Source: Thermoleophilia bacterium
GTDB lineage: Bacteria; Actinomycetota; Thermoleophilia; Gaiellales; Gaiellaceae
Length of the DNA stretch: 34,977 nt
Direction of reading: 5' to 3'
Assembly: GCA_025936595.1 (NCBI GenBank)
Contig: JAICTB010000001.1
Location: forward strand, 1 to 34,977
Made by a program: the position numbers and the translations under genes
Notes under the pieces: generated by a model
What the model saw: the letters and a program-made list of their open reading frames with translations, nothing else
What the model was told of the DNA's origin: nothing
Database searches by the model: none
Part shown: positions 24,076-31,897 of the stretch, piece after piece
Position numbering within the stretch: position 1 is the stretch's first letter
Layout: each line of letters starts with the position of its first letter

Positions 24076-24884
24076 TCGACTCTGCGCGTGGCGGCGATCG
24101 CGTCGAGCTGGTTGGCGTGGTAGAGCACCGCCGCCTCGGCAGTGCGGGCGGCGCGTCCGTCGTGGTGTGCCGCGACGCAGTGGAGAAGCTCCGCGAGCTG
24201 GCCGGTGCTCAGGCCGTCGGCTCGCTCTTCGATCAGCCGCAGGCCGAGGTGCACGTGACCGAGCAGCCGTCCTTCGTCCGTGGCCGTGAAGGCCGGCCCG
24301 CGGCCGAGCTCGAGCGTCCGACCCACGTCGTGCACGAGCGCCGCGGCGAGCAGCAGCTCGGCCCGCAGGCGCGGATGGAGCTGTGCCGTCTCGCGGCAGA
24401 GCGTGGCCACGCCGACCGTGTGCTCGAGCAGCCCACCTGCATAAGAGTGGTGGTCGTCTGCAGTGGCCGGGTAGGCAGCGAGCTCGCGGTCGGCGAGCAC
24501 CGCGCGCACGGTCGCCGCGAGGCCCGGATGCGAGATCTCGGCGACGAGGAACTCCAGGAAGCCGGCGAGCTCGTCCTCGTCGCGGCGAAGCGCCGGAGTG
24601 AGCGACGCGGGGTCGACCTCGGTCGCCTCGAGCGAGCGGATGTCGAGCTGCAGCCGGTCGCGAAACTTCTCGACCCGGCCGAGCACCCGCACCGCGTCGC
24701 CCTCGCCGAACCGCGCGTCGAGCAGTTCGACGTCCTTCCAGACCCTTGCCTGAATCTGCCCCGTCGCGTCGACGAGCTCGAGCGCCAGGTAGGACGCGCC
24801 GGACTTCGTGCGGAGCTTGCGCTTCGAGCGGACCGCGTACACGGCCTCGACGACCCGGTCCTCTGCCAGCTCCGCGATCGACAT
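24072..24884 (-). CDS. OB-fold plus HD-domain phosphohydrolase, YhaM-like 3'-5' exoribonuclease
   Basis: This 270-residue protein has an OB fold (about 8-90: YLALELVDATGQIQARVWK, VRVLGRVEKFRDRLQLDI) followed by an HD domain (about 140-265). HD residues include DHHSYAGGLLEHT (H145, H146, H155), ALVHDVGRT (H185, D186), EGRLLGHVHLG (H210) and VAAHHDG. This is the YhaM/CBF1 architecture, where the OB fold holds nucleic acid and the HD site removes nucleotides. The usual Gly-Ser-Pro loop after the late HH is shortened. The upstream gene's TAG is part of its probable -10. The stop overlaps the EamA TTG. Confidence 0.9.
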   Translation of the reverse strand: MSIAELAEDRVVEAVYAVRSKRKLRTKSGASYLALELVDATGQIQARVWKDVELLDARFGEGDAVRVLGRVEKFRDRLQLDIRSLEATEVDPASLTPALRRDEDELAGFLEFLVAEISHPGLAATVRAVLADRELAAYPATADDHHSYAGGLLEHTVGVATLCRETAQLHPRLRAELLLAAALVHDVGRTLELGRGPAFTATDEGRLLGHVHLGLRLIEERADGLSTGQLAELLHCVAAHHDGRAARTAEAAVLYHANQLDAIAATRRVD

Positions 24885-24890
24885 GCGGCC

Positions 24891-24896
24891 AATCTA
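24891..24896 (-). promoter_or_regulatory. Probable leaderless -10 for the OB-HD gene
   Basis: On the minus strand TAGATT ends 6 bases before ATG 24884. Its TAG is the stop codon of the upstream winged-helix gene. Confidence 0.5.
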
Positions 24897-25577
24897 CCCT
24901 CGCGTCCAGATGCGGAAGCCGGCCGGATCGTCATACCCGTCGGCGATCTCCTCGAGAACGACCGCCGCGTCCTTGCGCCGCCACCCGAGCGCGCCGGCAA
25001 GGTCTGCGGCGGTCAGCTCGCCTGCGTGCGCGAGCACGATCGAAGCGAGCTCGCGGCGGGCGTCCTCCCGTGCCAGACGACGCTTCGGCAGCTTCCACTT
25101 TCGCGCCGTCAGATCGTGCGCGAGCGTCCCCCAGGTGCTGCCCTCGTGGACGAGATGCGATGTCGTGAGGACGAGCCGGTGGTGGAGCGAGGCGATGGAA
25201 CGATCGACCTCCTTCTTCCCGAGCCCCGTTACCTCGCGGAGCTGCGGACCGGTCAGCGGGCCGAGCTCGCGGATCGCCCCCGCGACCGGGTCGTCCTCGT
25301 CCGGCTCACCGTTCGCGGCTGTGAGTGCCGGGAGGAGACGCGGCGCGACGCAGGCGACCGAGCGTGCGAGATGCCTGCCGACGCACGCGAGGCCGCGGCC
25401 GGGAAGCTCGTCCTTCGCCCACCAGAAGAAGTTCATCTCCTCGCTCTCCCAGACGGTCTCCTGGAGGCCCGATACCTGCTCCCAGAGCGACGGCAGCACG
25501 ACGTCGGCTTTCGGGAAGAGCAGCGCGAGGCCCACCCTGTCGATCCACGCCGCTGCCCGCGGCACCGTCCTGATCAC
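24894..25577 (-). CDS. Winged-helix protein resembling the AlkZ-related family
   Basis: This 227-residue protein contains AAAWIDRVGLALLFPKAD (8-25), LPSLWEQVSG, and FFWWAKDELPGRGLACVG. Helix-rich segments follow that look like winged helices, such as LTGPQLREVTGLGKKEVDRSI and LTAADLAGALGWRRKDAAVVLEEI. I recall this arrangement from proteins annotated as winged-helix or AlkZ-related (YcaQ-like) DNA glycosylase homologues, but I see no glycosylase catalytic motif I can name. Function is therefore tentative. It diverges from the DUF1015 gene with 18 bases between starts and lies upstream of a probable exonuclease. Confidence 0.6.
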   Translation of the reverse strand: MIRTVPRAAAWIDRVGLALLFPKADVVLPSLWEQVSGLQETVWESEEMNFFWWAKDELPGRGLACVGRHLARSVACVAPRLLPALTAANGEPDEDDPVAGAIRELGPLTGPQLREVTGLGKKEVDRSIASLHHRLVLTTSHLVHEGSTWGTLAHDLTARKWKLPKRRLAREDARRELASIVLAHAGELTAADLAGALGWRRKDAAVVLEEIADGYDDPAGFRIWTRG

Positions 25578-25583
25578 GCTGTC

Positions 25584-25589
25584 TAGTCT
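25584..25589 (+). promoter_or_regulatory. Probable leaderless -10 for the DUF1015 gene
   Basis: TAGTCT ends 6 bases before GTG 25596, inside an 18-base gap between divergent starts. Confidence 0.55.
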
Positions 25590-25595
25590 GACGGA

Positions 25596-26627
25596 GTGCC
25601 CGTCGTCGAGCCCTTTCGCGCGCTTCGCTATGACACCGGGGCGGCGGGGCCGCTGGAGACGCTGGTCGCGCCGCCGTACGACGTGATCTCACCGCAGCAG
25701 CGCGAGTCGTATCTCGCGCGAAGCGCGTACAACGTCGTCCACCTGACGCTGCCGGACTCGGAGGAGCAGGCGGCGCGCGACCTCACCGACTGGCGTGCGC
25801 GCGGCGTGCTCTCGCAGGAGCGCGAGCTCTACTGGTGGGTCGCACAGGACTACGTCGGCCCCGACGGCGTAGCACGCACGCGCGAAGGCTTTGCTGCGTC
25901 TGTGCCCGTCACGCCGTACGGAGCCGGGGACGTGCTTCCCCACGAGCGCACGCACGCCGGCCCGAAAGAAGGGCGGCTCCGCCTGCTGCGCGCGACGCAG
26001 ACCCAGCTCGAGCCGATCTTCCTGCTCTACGACGCGCCGCCCGTCTTCGCGCGCCCGGAGACGGAGCCGGCGGTCGACGTCGAGGAGAGCGGTGTGCGCA
26101 CGCGCATGTGGCCGGTCGAAGGCGGCGCGGAGACGCTCGAGACGCCGCTCCTGATCGCCGACGGTCACCACCGGTATGAGACCGCCGTCGCCTATCGCAC
26201 CGAGAACCCCGCCGCGACGCACACCTTCGCGATCCTCGTCTCGTCCCGGGCGCCGGGGCTCGAGATCTTCCCCACGCACCGGATCGTGGAGCAGGTCGGA
26301 GATGTTCCCGGCGAGCGAGTCGATGGTCCGGGCGACGGCGTCACGCTTTACCGCGACGGCGTCTACACCCGCGTCGAGAGTGGCGACGACTTCGGACCGC
26401 GGGTCGTCGAGTCGTTTGCACCAGCGGGCGTCTCCTACACGGCGTACGCCGACGAGGCAATCGCCACCGTGGACCGCGGCGACGCGGACGCGGCTTTCCT
26501 GCTGCAGCCCGTGACGGTCGAGCAGGTCGCGCGCTTTGCGCGCGCGGGCGAGACGATGCCGCAGAAGTCGACGTTCTTCTTCCCCAAGCTCACCTCCGGC
26601 CTGCTGTTTCACCCCGTTGACGCCTGA
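25596..26627 (+). CDS. DUF1015 family protein
   Basis: This 343-residue protein is a clear DUF1015 member. VEPFRALRYD and LVAPPYDVIS (23-32) open it, LPHERTHAGPKEGRL follows near 114-128, and LLIADGHHRYETA (185-197) is the signature. The end MPQKSTFFFPKLTSGLLFHP is invariant in the family. Some archaeal relatives are reported as serine kinases of the ParB/Srx fold, but whether this bacterial branch shares that activity is unknown. The next gene's TTG start lies 11 bases inside it, so it heads an operon to 31212. Confidence 0.9.
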   Translation: MPVVEPFRALRYDTGAAGPLETLVAPPYDVISPQQRESYLARSAYNVVHLTLPDSEEQAARDLTDWRARGVLSQERELYWWVAQDYVGPDGVARTREGFAASVPVTPYGAGDVLPHERTHAGPKEGRLRLLRATQTQLEPIFLLYDAPPVFARPETEPAVDVEESGVRTRMWPVEGGAETLETPLLIADGHHRYETAVAYRTENPAATHTFAILVSSRAPGLEIFPTHRIVEQVGDVPGERVDGPGDGVTLYRDGVYTRVESGDDFGPRVVESFAPAGVSYTAYADEAIATVDRGDADAAFLLQPVTVEQVARFARAGETMPQKSTFFFPKLTSGLLFHPVDA

Positions 26628-27405
26628 TTGGCTTTCGCTCTGCCGCGCGGCGCGCGGCGACGTGGCGCGCGTGCTGACGGAGCTGCCGGGACGTGCCGAG
26701 CGGGAGCCGGTCGTCGGCGCGGGCGAGGGTGGCGACGACACGACTGCGATCGACGCGGCGGCGGAGCAGGTCATCCTCGACCGCTTTCGCGGCGAGGACG
26801 TGAAGCTGGTGAGCGAGGAGGTCGGCATGCTCGGCAACGGCCAGTGGACCGTGGTGATCGATCCGATCGATGGCTCGCTGAACGCGAAGCGCGGCATCCC
26901 GTTCTTCTCGATCTCGATCGCCGTCGCCGACGGCGACACGATGGATGACGTCGTCTTCGGCTACGTGCACGACTACGGCACAGGCGAGGAGTGGACGGCG
27001 ACGCGCGGCGGCGGCGCCTTGCTGAACGGCCGGCCGCTGACCGAGCGGCCGAAGGACGAGCTGGAGATCCTCTCCTTCGAGGCGACGACGCTCGAATACG
27101 TGACGGAGAACGCCGCGCGCTTCACCGGTGTTGCGCACCGGCTGCGCATCATGGGCTCGCTTGCGATCACGCTCTGCCATCTCGCGGCCGGACGGGTGGA
27201 CGGCGTTGTCTCGTTGAAGGCGGCGCGGTCCGTCGACATCGCTGCGGCACAGTTGCTCGTCCGCGAGCGCGGCTTTTGCATCCAGCTTCCCGAGGCGCCG
27301 CCGTTCGGCTCGGCGCCGCTCGACCTCGCCGCACGTTCACGCGTCGCCGCAGCGGGCAGTGAAGAGCTGTGCAGGAGCCTCGCGACAGCGCTTACGAGCG
27401 GATAA
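26617..27405 (+). CDS. Inositol monophosphatase / fructose-1,6-bisphosphatase family phosphatase
   Basis: This 262-residue Mg-dependent phosphatase has metal sites SEEVG (E67/E68), IDPIDGSLNAKRGIPFF (D82, D85) and D207 in ARSVDIAAAQ. The I-D-G-S-x-N form and the following RGIPFFSISIA resemble archaeal dual IMPase/FBPases more than SuhB, which reads DGTTNF. The substrate may be inositol-1-phosphate, relevant to mycothiol or phosphatidylinositol, or a sugar bisphosphate. TTG 26617 is the chosen start, giving 11 bases of overlap with the DUF1015 gene. GTG 27369 of the next gene overlaps its 3' end by 37 bases. Confidence 0.88.
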   Translation: MTPDWLSLCRAARGDVARVLTELPGRAEREPVVGAGEGGDDTTAIDAAAEQVILDRFRGEDVKLVSEEVGMLGNGQWTVVIDPIDGSLNAKRGIPFFSISIAVADGDTMDDVVFGYVHDYGTGEEWTATRGGGALLNGRPLTERPKDELEILSFEATTLEYVTENAARFTGVAHRLRIMGSLAITLCHLAAGRVDGVVSLKAARSVDIAAAQLLVRERGFCIQLPEAPPFGSAPLDLAARSRVAAAGSEELCRSLATALTSG

Positions 27406-28148
27406 GGATCGGCTGCTCAGGCTGGAACTACGCGCACTGGCGGAACGGGGTCTTCTACCCGCCGCGGCTTGCGGCGAAGGAGTGGCTTCGCTTCTATGCC
27501 CGGAGCTTCGACACCGTCGAGGTGAACACCACCTTCTACCGGCTACCCCGCGCGTCGAGCGTCGCGCGCTGGGTCGCCGAGTCGCCGCAGGGCTTCGCCT
27601 TCGCGGTGAAGGTCAGCCGCTACATCACGCACACCAAGCGCCTGCTCGAGGTGCCGCAGCACCTGCCGCTCCTCTACGAGCGGATCGCGCCGCTTCTGCG
27701 CTCGCCGAAGCTCGGCCCGCTCCTGTGGCAGCTCCCGCCGACGTTCAAGGTCGACCTCGACCGTCTCGCGAGTGCGCTCGAGCACCTGCACGACGGCCGC
27801 CGGCACGCCTTCGAGTTCCGCCACGAATCGTGGTTCTGCGAGGAGGTCTACACCCTCCTGCGCGAGCACCGGGTGGCGCTCGTGATCGGCGACCGGCCTC
27901 AGGTCGACGCGTTTCAGGCGCGCGAGCTGACGGCCGACTTCACCTTCGTCCGTTTCCACAGCGGCACGCGCGGGCGGAACGGCAATTACTCGCACCGCGA
28001 GCTGGACGAGTGGGCGGAGCGGCTTGAGCGCTGGTCACGCGACGCCGAAGTCTTCGCGTACTTCAACAACGACTGGGAGGGATTCGCGATCGAGAACGCC
28101 CGCTACCTGAAGGCGCGGCTCGGGCGCTTCGCTAGGCTCGAGGCATGA
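27369..28148 (+). CDS. DUF72 family protein (YecE-like)
   Basis: This 259-residue TIM-barrel-type protein has the signature RIGCSGWNYAHWRNGVFYP near residue 12. FDTVEVNTTFYRLP, FAFAVKVSRYITH, LWQLPPTFK, HAFEFRHESW and the closing VFAYFNNDWEGFAIENA all match DUF72. The biochemical role is unknown. The only usable in-frame start before the conserved block is GTG 27369, which overlaps the phosphatase gene by 37 bases, an unusually long overlap. The first few residues (QEPRDSAYE) are not conserved, so the true start may be a nonstandard codon nearer 27402. Confidence 0.9.
   Translation: MQEPRDSAYERIRIGCSGWNYAHWRNGVFYPPRLAAKEWLRFYARSFDTVEVNTTFYRLPRASSVARWVAESPQGFAFAVKVSRYITHTKRLLEVPQHLPLLYERIAPLLRSPKLGPLLWQLPPTFKVDLDRLASALEHLHDGRRHAFEFRHESWFCEEVYTLLREHRVALVIGDRPQVDAFQARELTADFTFVRFHSGTRGRNGNYSHRELDEWAERLERWSRDAEVFAYFNNDWEGFAIENARYLKARLGRFARLEA
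28133..28138 (+). promoter_or_regulatory. Possible internal leaderless -10 for mrp
   Basis: TAGGCT ends 6 bases before ATG 28145, within the last codons of the DUF72 gene. Confidence 0.45.
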
Positions 28149-29206
28149 TCACGCGCGAAGAGATCCTGGCTGCGCTCTCCAGGGTGATCGATCCCGAGCT
28201 GCGCCGCCCGGTGACGGAGCTCGACATGGTGCGCGACGTGTCGATCGACGGGTCCGAGGTCGCGGTGACGATCGCGCTGACCGTCGTCGGGTGCCCGCTA
28301 CGCTCGAGCTTCGAGGATCAGGTCGCCGAGCACGTCGGAACGCTCCCCGCGGTGTCGAAGGTGACGCTCCGCTTCGACGTGATGTCGCCCGACGAGCGTG
28401 CGGCTCTGACGACGAAGCTGCGCGGCGACGTCGAGACGAAGGGCATCAAGATCTCGCCGCGGACGCGGGTGCTCGCGGTCGCCTCGGGTAAGGGCGGCGT
28501 CGGCAAGTCGTCGCTCACCGTCAATCTCGCGGCGGCGCTCGCGCAGCAGGGGCACGAGGTCGGGATCATCGACGCCGACATCTACGGCCACTCGATCCCG
28601 CACATGCTCGGCATCCAGCGGAAGCCGGTCGTCGTCGACAAGATGATCGTGCCGCCGGTCGCGCACGACATGCGCCTCATGTCGATCGGATTCTTCCTCG
28701 ACGACAACCAGCCGGTGATGTGGCGCGGCCCGATGCTGCATCGTGCGCTGGAGCAGTTCCTGCAGGACGTCCACTGGGGCGAGCTCGACGTACTCGTCGT
28801 CGACATGCCGCCCGGCACCGGCGACGTCTCGATCTCGCTCGGCCAGTTGCTGCCGCGCGCGGAGGCGATCGTTGTCACCACGCCGCAGCCGCTCGCGCAG
28901 GAAGTCGCCTCGCGCGCCGCGACGATGGCGCAGAAGACGGGCATGCGTGTCGTCGGGGTGATCGAGAACATGACCTCCGACGTCTTCGGCGCAGGCGGCG
29001 GCGAGCGGCTCGCGAACGAGCTCGGCGTGCCGCTCCTCGGGAGCGTCCCGCTCGACGCGCGCGTGCGCGAAGCCGCGGATGCCGGCGAGCCGCTCGTCAC
29101 GCGCGATCCCGACTGCGAGCCGGCGCAGGCGATCCTCGCGATCGCGCACGCCATCGACGAGAGCCGCGCCGGCGGCTTCACACGCACGCTTCCGCTCGTC
29201 TCGTAG
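28145..29206 (+). CDS. mrp: Mrp/ApbC/NBP35-family Fe-S cluster carrier ATPase
   Basis: Mrp proteins bind ATP and are linked to Fe-S cluster delivery. The 353-residue protein has an N-terminal MIP18/DUF59 domain (1-78) with C50 in TVVGCPLR. The deviant Walker A is SGKGGVGKSS (114-123), switch I is DADIYGHS (143-150), and VVDMPPGTGD (218-227) follows. The CxxC pair that holds the bridging cluster in NBP35/ApbC is absent: after GVIENMTS the sequence runs to VFGAGGGERLA without cysteines. Actinobacterial Mrp proteins I recall also lack this pair. The ATG overlaps the DUF72 stop (ATGA). Confidence 0.93.
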   Translation: MITREEILAALSRVIDPELRRPVTELDMVRDVSIDGSEVAVTIALTVVGCPLRSSFEDQVAEHVGTLPAVSKVTLRFDVMSPDERAALTTKLRGDVETKGIKISPRTRVLAVASGKGGVGKSSLTVNLAAALAQQGHEVGIIDADIYGHSIPHMLGIQRKPVVVDKMIVPPVAHDMRLMSIGFFLDDNQPVMWRGPMLHRALEQFLQDVHWGELDVLVVDMPPGTGDVSISLGQLLPRAEAIVVTTPQPLAQEVASRAATMAQKTGMRVVGVIENMTSDVFGAGGGERLANELGVPLLGSVPLDARVREAADAGEPLVTRDPDCEPAQAILAIAHAIDESRAGGFTRTLPLVS

Positions 29207-29212
29207 CAGCCG

Positions 29213-29875
29213 TTGGCTGCGGCGGCGTTCTTCGATCTCGACCGGACCCTGATCCGCCGCTCGTCGGTGCTGGCACTGGCGGGATCGTTCCGTCAGCGCG
29301 GGCTGATCTCCCGCCTCGACCTTGCGAAGTCGGCGTTCTGGCAGGTGCTATTCGTGCTTCGCGGCGCAAGCGCCGAGCGGGTGCGCCGCGCGTCGGAGGA
29401 CGGCATGAAGATCCTCTCGGGGTTCACGGTCGAGGACATGCAGGCCCTCGTGGGCGACGCGATGGAGCCGGTGCTCCGCCCGCTTGTCTACGACGAGCCG
29501 CTGCACCTCGTCCGGCGGCACCGCGAGCAAGGCGAGCGCGTCTACATCGTGTCGGCGACCTTGCAGGAGATCGTGCAGCACATCGCCGACGACCTCGGCT
29601 TCGACGGGGCGATCGGCTCGACCTGCGAGATCGCCGACGGTGTCTACACGGGCCGCTCCCTCCGTGCGGCGCACGGCGAAGGGAAGGCCGAGGCGATCCG
29701 CGAGCTGGCGACGGTGGAGGGCCTCGACCTCGCCGCGTGCACCGCGTACTCGGACTCCCACACCGACGTGCCGTTCCTCGAGGCGGTCGGGCATCCCGTC
29801 GCGGCGAATCCAGACCGGAAGCTGCGCCGGATCGCGCGGAGGCGCGGATGGCCGGTGATTCGATTTGCGTCCTGA
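29213..29875 (+). CDS. HAD-superfamily subfamily IB phosphatase (SerB-like)
   Basis: This 220-residue hydrolase has the HAD set: FFDLDRTL with nucleophile D8 and acid D10, IVSATL with S114, HGEGKAEAI with K158, and YSDSHTDVPFLE with D181 and D185. The capped IB type (SerB/CicA) dephosphorylates small molecules such as phosphoserine or glycerol phosphates. Similarity to actinobacterial SerB-like proteins is general, and the substrate is not fixed. TTG 29213 is the start because the HAD motif I falls at residues 6-12. Its stop overlaps the next gene by 11 bases. Confidence 0.9.
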   Translation: MAAAAFFDLDRTLIRRSSVLALAGSFRQRGLISRLDLAKSAFWQVLFVLRGASAERVRRASEDGMKILSGFTVEDMQALVGDAMEPVLRPLVYDEPLHLVRRHREQGERVYIVSATLQEIVQHIADDLGFDGAIGSTCEIADGVYTGRSLRAAHGEGKAEAIRELATVEGLDLAACTAYSDSHTDVPFLEAVGHPVAANPDRKLRRIARRRGWPVIRFAS

Positions 29876-30611
29876 GGAGGCGCGCCCGCGGCTCGCGGCG
29901 CTCGGCTTCGGGCCTGAGGACACCGAGACGCTGGCGGCGCACTTCCTGGACGCGGAGGCGCGCGGCCAGCTCGGACACGGCCTCTCGCGGATCGAATGGC
30001 TCGAGACGTGGGAGGCGATCGACACCGGGGCGCGGCCCCATCGGGTCGTAGCGGAGGCGGGATACGAGCGCTGGGACGGGAACGGGGCGCTCGGCTACCT
30101 GACGCTCGGCGCCGTCGTCGCTGCACAGCTCGCTGCTCCCCCCGAGCGTGCACGGCTCGCGGTCTGCTCGAACACGTTTCCGACCGGCTCGCTCGGCTAC
30201 TGGGTGCGGCAGCTCGCCGACGGCGGGCTCGTCGCGCTGCTGACGGCGACTTCGCCGCGCCGCCTCGGCCCTCCCGGGGGCGGCGAGCCGCTCGCGGGGA
30301 CGAACCCGCTCGCGATCGCCGTTCCGTCCTCCGACGGCCGCCCGATCGTCGCCGACGTTTCGATGGGCGCGGTCACGTACGGCGCTGTGCTTGCGGGTCA
30401 CGCGCAGCCCGAGGAGCTCGTGCCGTTCGGCGGGCCGCAGGCGCACAAGGCGTTCGCACTGGCCGTCGGCCTCCAGCTCGTCGTGGACGCGTTGAACCCT
30501 GCGGACGGCTTCGGAGCGGTACTGCTCGTCGCGCGGCCGGAGGCCGACCCGGTGCCCGCGCTCCGGGAGCTCGCAGGTGTGGTACGTCTACCCGGTGACC
30601 GGAGCGCCTAG
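29865..30611 (+). CDS. Short Ldh-family (malate/L-lactate dehydrogenase-like) oxidoreductase, possibly degenerate
   Basis: The family (YlbC/AllD/ComC) uses NAD(P) to oxidise 2-hydroxyacids. This 248-residue copy keeps GHGLSR (37-42), AVCSNTFPTGSLGYW (99-113), GGEPLAGTNPLAIAVP (139-154), IVADVSMGAVTYG (161-173) and a late helix. Family members are usually 330-350 residues, and the segment that normally holds a His in an S-x-H-x-G context reads SNTFPTG here. The protein may be inactive, altered in substrate, or simply a compact branch. TTG 29865 is the only plausible start. The membrane-protein gene overlaps its 3' end. Confidence 0.72.
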   Translation: MRPEEARPRLAALGFGPEDTETLAAHFLDAEARGQLGHGLSRIEWLETWEAIDTGARPHRVVAEAGYERWDGNGALGYLTLGAVVAAQLAAPPERARLAVCSNTFPTGSLGYWVRQLADGGLVALLTATSPRRLGPPGGGEPLAGTNPLAIAVPSSDGRPIVADVSMGAVTYGAVLAGHAQPEELVPFGGPQAHKAFALAVGLQLVVDALNPADGFGAVLLVARPEADPVPALRELAGVVRLPGDRSA

Positions 30612-31212
30612 GAACCTCTTCGTAGGCGGGACCGACGGCAACGAGCGGTTGACGGCCGCCACCGCGGTCGTCCTGCTCGTGCTGCTCGCCGCGGAGGGCG
30701 CGACGATCCTCGCGATCGGGCGGCTGCTGCTGCCTCATATCTTCCTCGGGTTCCTGTTGATTCCGCCGGTGCTGCTCAAGCTCGCGAGCACCGGCTGGCG
30801 CATGCTGCGCTACTACGGGCACGCCGACGAGTACGTCCGCCGCGGCCCGCCGGCGATGCTGCTCCGTGTCCTCGTTGCGCCGATCACCGTTCTCGCAACG
30901 ATCGTCTTGTTCGGCAGCGGCGTCGCGGTGGTTGCGCTCGGCCGTGAGGGACTGCTGCTCGGCGTGCACAAGGTGAGCTTCATCGTCTGGTTCGCGGCGA
31001 TGTCCGTCCATGTCCTTGCGCACGTCCTCGAGCTGCCTCGTCTGATCGCCGTCGACTGGTGGAGGCAAGACCGCCTCGGCGGGCGGCGCTTGCGTCAGGT
31101 GGTGGTGGCGGGAGCGCTCGTCGCCGGGCTCGCGCTCGCGTTCGCGACGTTGCCGCTGGTCGATCACTGGCAGGACCGCGTCACCGCGGTCGCGGGATTC
31201 GACGCGTACTAG
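30577..31212 (+). CDS. Five-helix membrane protein with conserved-looking histidines
   Basis: This 211-residue protein has hydrophobic segments at about 26-48, 51-72, 95-121, 130-156 and 174-194. Histidines lie inside or at the edge of helices (H54, H131, H145, H149), in segments LLPHIFLGFLLIPPVLLK and GVHKVSFIVWFAAMSVHVLAHV. That pattern is typical of b-type haem membrane anchors such as cytochrome b561 or DUF4405 proteins. I cannot assign it further. GTG 30577 overlaps the upstream gene by 35 bases; GTG 30595 is an equally good start. It shares a CTAG stop (31209-31212) with the convergent cupin gene. Confidence 0.7.
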   Translation: MWYVYPVTGAPRNLFVGGTDGNERLTAATAVVLLVLLAAEGATILAIGRLLLPHIFLGFLLIPPVLLKLASTGWRMLRYYGHADEYVRRGPPAMLLRVLVAPITVLATIVLFGSGVAVVALGREGLLLGVHKVSFIVWFAAMSVHVLAHVLELPRLIAVDWWRQDRLGGRRLRQVVVAGALVAGLALAFATLPLVDHWQDRVTAVAGFDAY

Positions 31213-31826
31213 CCCGGGAAGCCGGGCTCGCCGCGGATCGACGCGAAGTCGGAGTCGGCTCGCGCTCGTTCGGCCCACCTCGGGTCGAGCTCGACCGCTC
31301 GCTGGAGATGCAGCAGTGCGTCGAGTCGACGTCCGCCGCGCGTCTCCATGCAGGCCAGGTTGTACAGCAGCGCCGGATGATCGGGGTCTTCCGCGAGCGC
31401 CTCCTCGTGGATGCGGATCGCGTCGTCCCAGCGCTCCTCGCGCGCGGCGGGCACCGCCGCGAACATCGCCTCCCACGGCGAGACGACGAACGGCTCGCCG
31501 GGCAGGCCGCCCAGCGCGAGCACGAGCGTGTCGTCGTCGAGCGCGACGGCGCCGCGCCGGAGCGACGGCTCGCGAACGAACACGAGCTGCCCGGGGGCGA
31601 GCTCGTGCTCGTTCCCGTCGACGGTGAACAGGGCGCGCCCGCGCAGCACGAGGTAGATCTCCTCGTGCCCCGAGGATTCGCTGTGCTCCTCCACGACCTG
31701 CGCACCCGCCTCGCGCGCCGTGTAGGCATTGACACCGAAGGCGCGGATGTCGAACGCGCGGCGGATCGGCCGCCAGACGAAGCCGTCCGGCATCTCGATC
31801 CGGTCGAGCTCGTCGACGTGACGCAC
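31209..31826 (-). CDS. Cupin-TPR fusion protein, copy A
   Basis: This 205-residue protein has a cupin barrel (about 25-110) with metal-site residues in EEHSESSGHEEIYLVLRG (H48, H54, E56 likely). TPR-like helices follow (about 118-183: DDAIRIHEEALAEDPDHPALLYNLACME and LHLQRAVELDPRW in two parts), then the tail ADSDFASIRGEPGF. It is clearly paralogous to the next gene upstream. GTG 31826 is the start, because the shared VDELDRI/IDELDRY motif begins just after it. Function is unknown; a single-domain cupin with a helical repeat could be a sensor or scaffold. Its stop shares CTAG with the membrane-protein gene. Confidence 0.78.
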   Translation of the reverse strand: MRHVDELDRIEMPDGFVWRPIRRAFDIRAFGVNAYTAREAGAQVVEEHSESSGHEEIYLVLRGRALFTVDGNEHELAPGQLVFVREPSLRRGAVALDDDTLVLALGGLPGEPFVVSPWEAMFAAVPAAREERWDDAIRIHEEALAEDPDHPALLYNLACMETRGGRRLDALLHLQRAVELDPRWAERARADSDFASIRGEPGFPG

Positions 31827-31897
31827 GCCGATCCCCGCTCCGGCGGCGGCAAAGCCGCAGCCTGCGCTCCTGGGCGGCTCCGTCGAGCCTACGCCGC

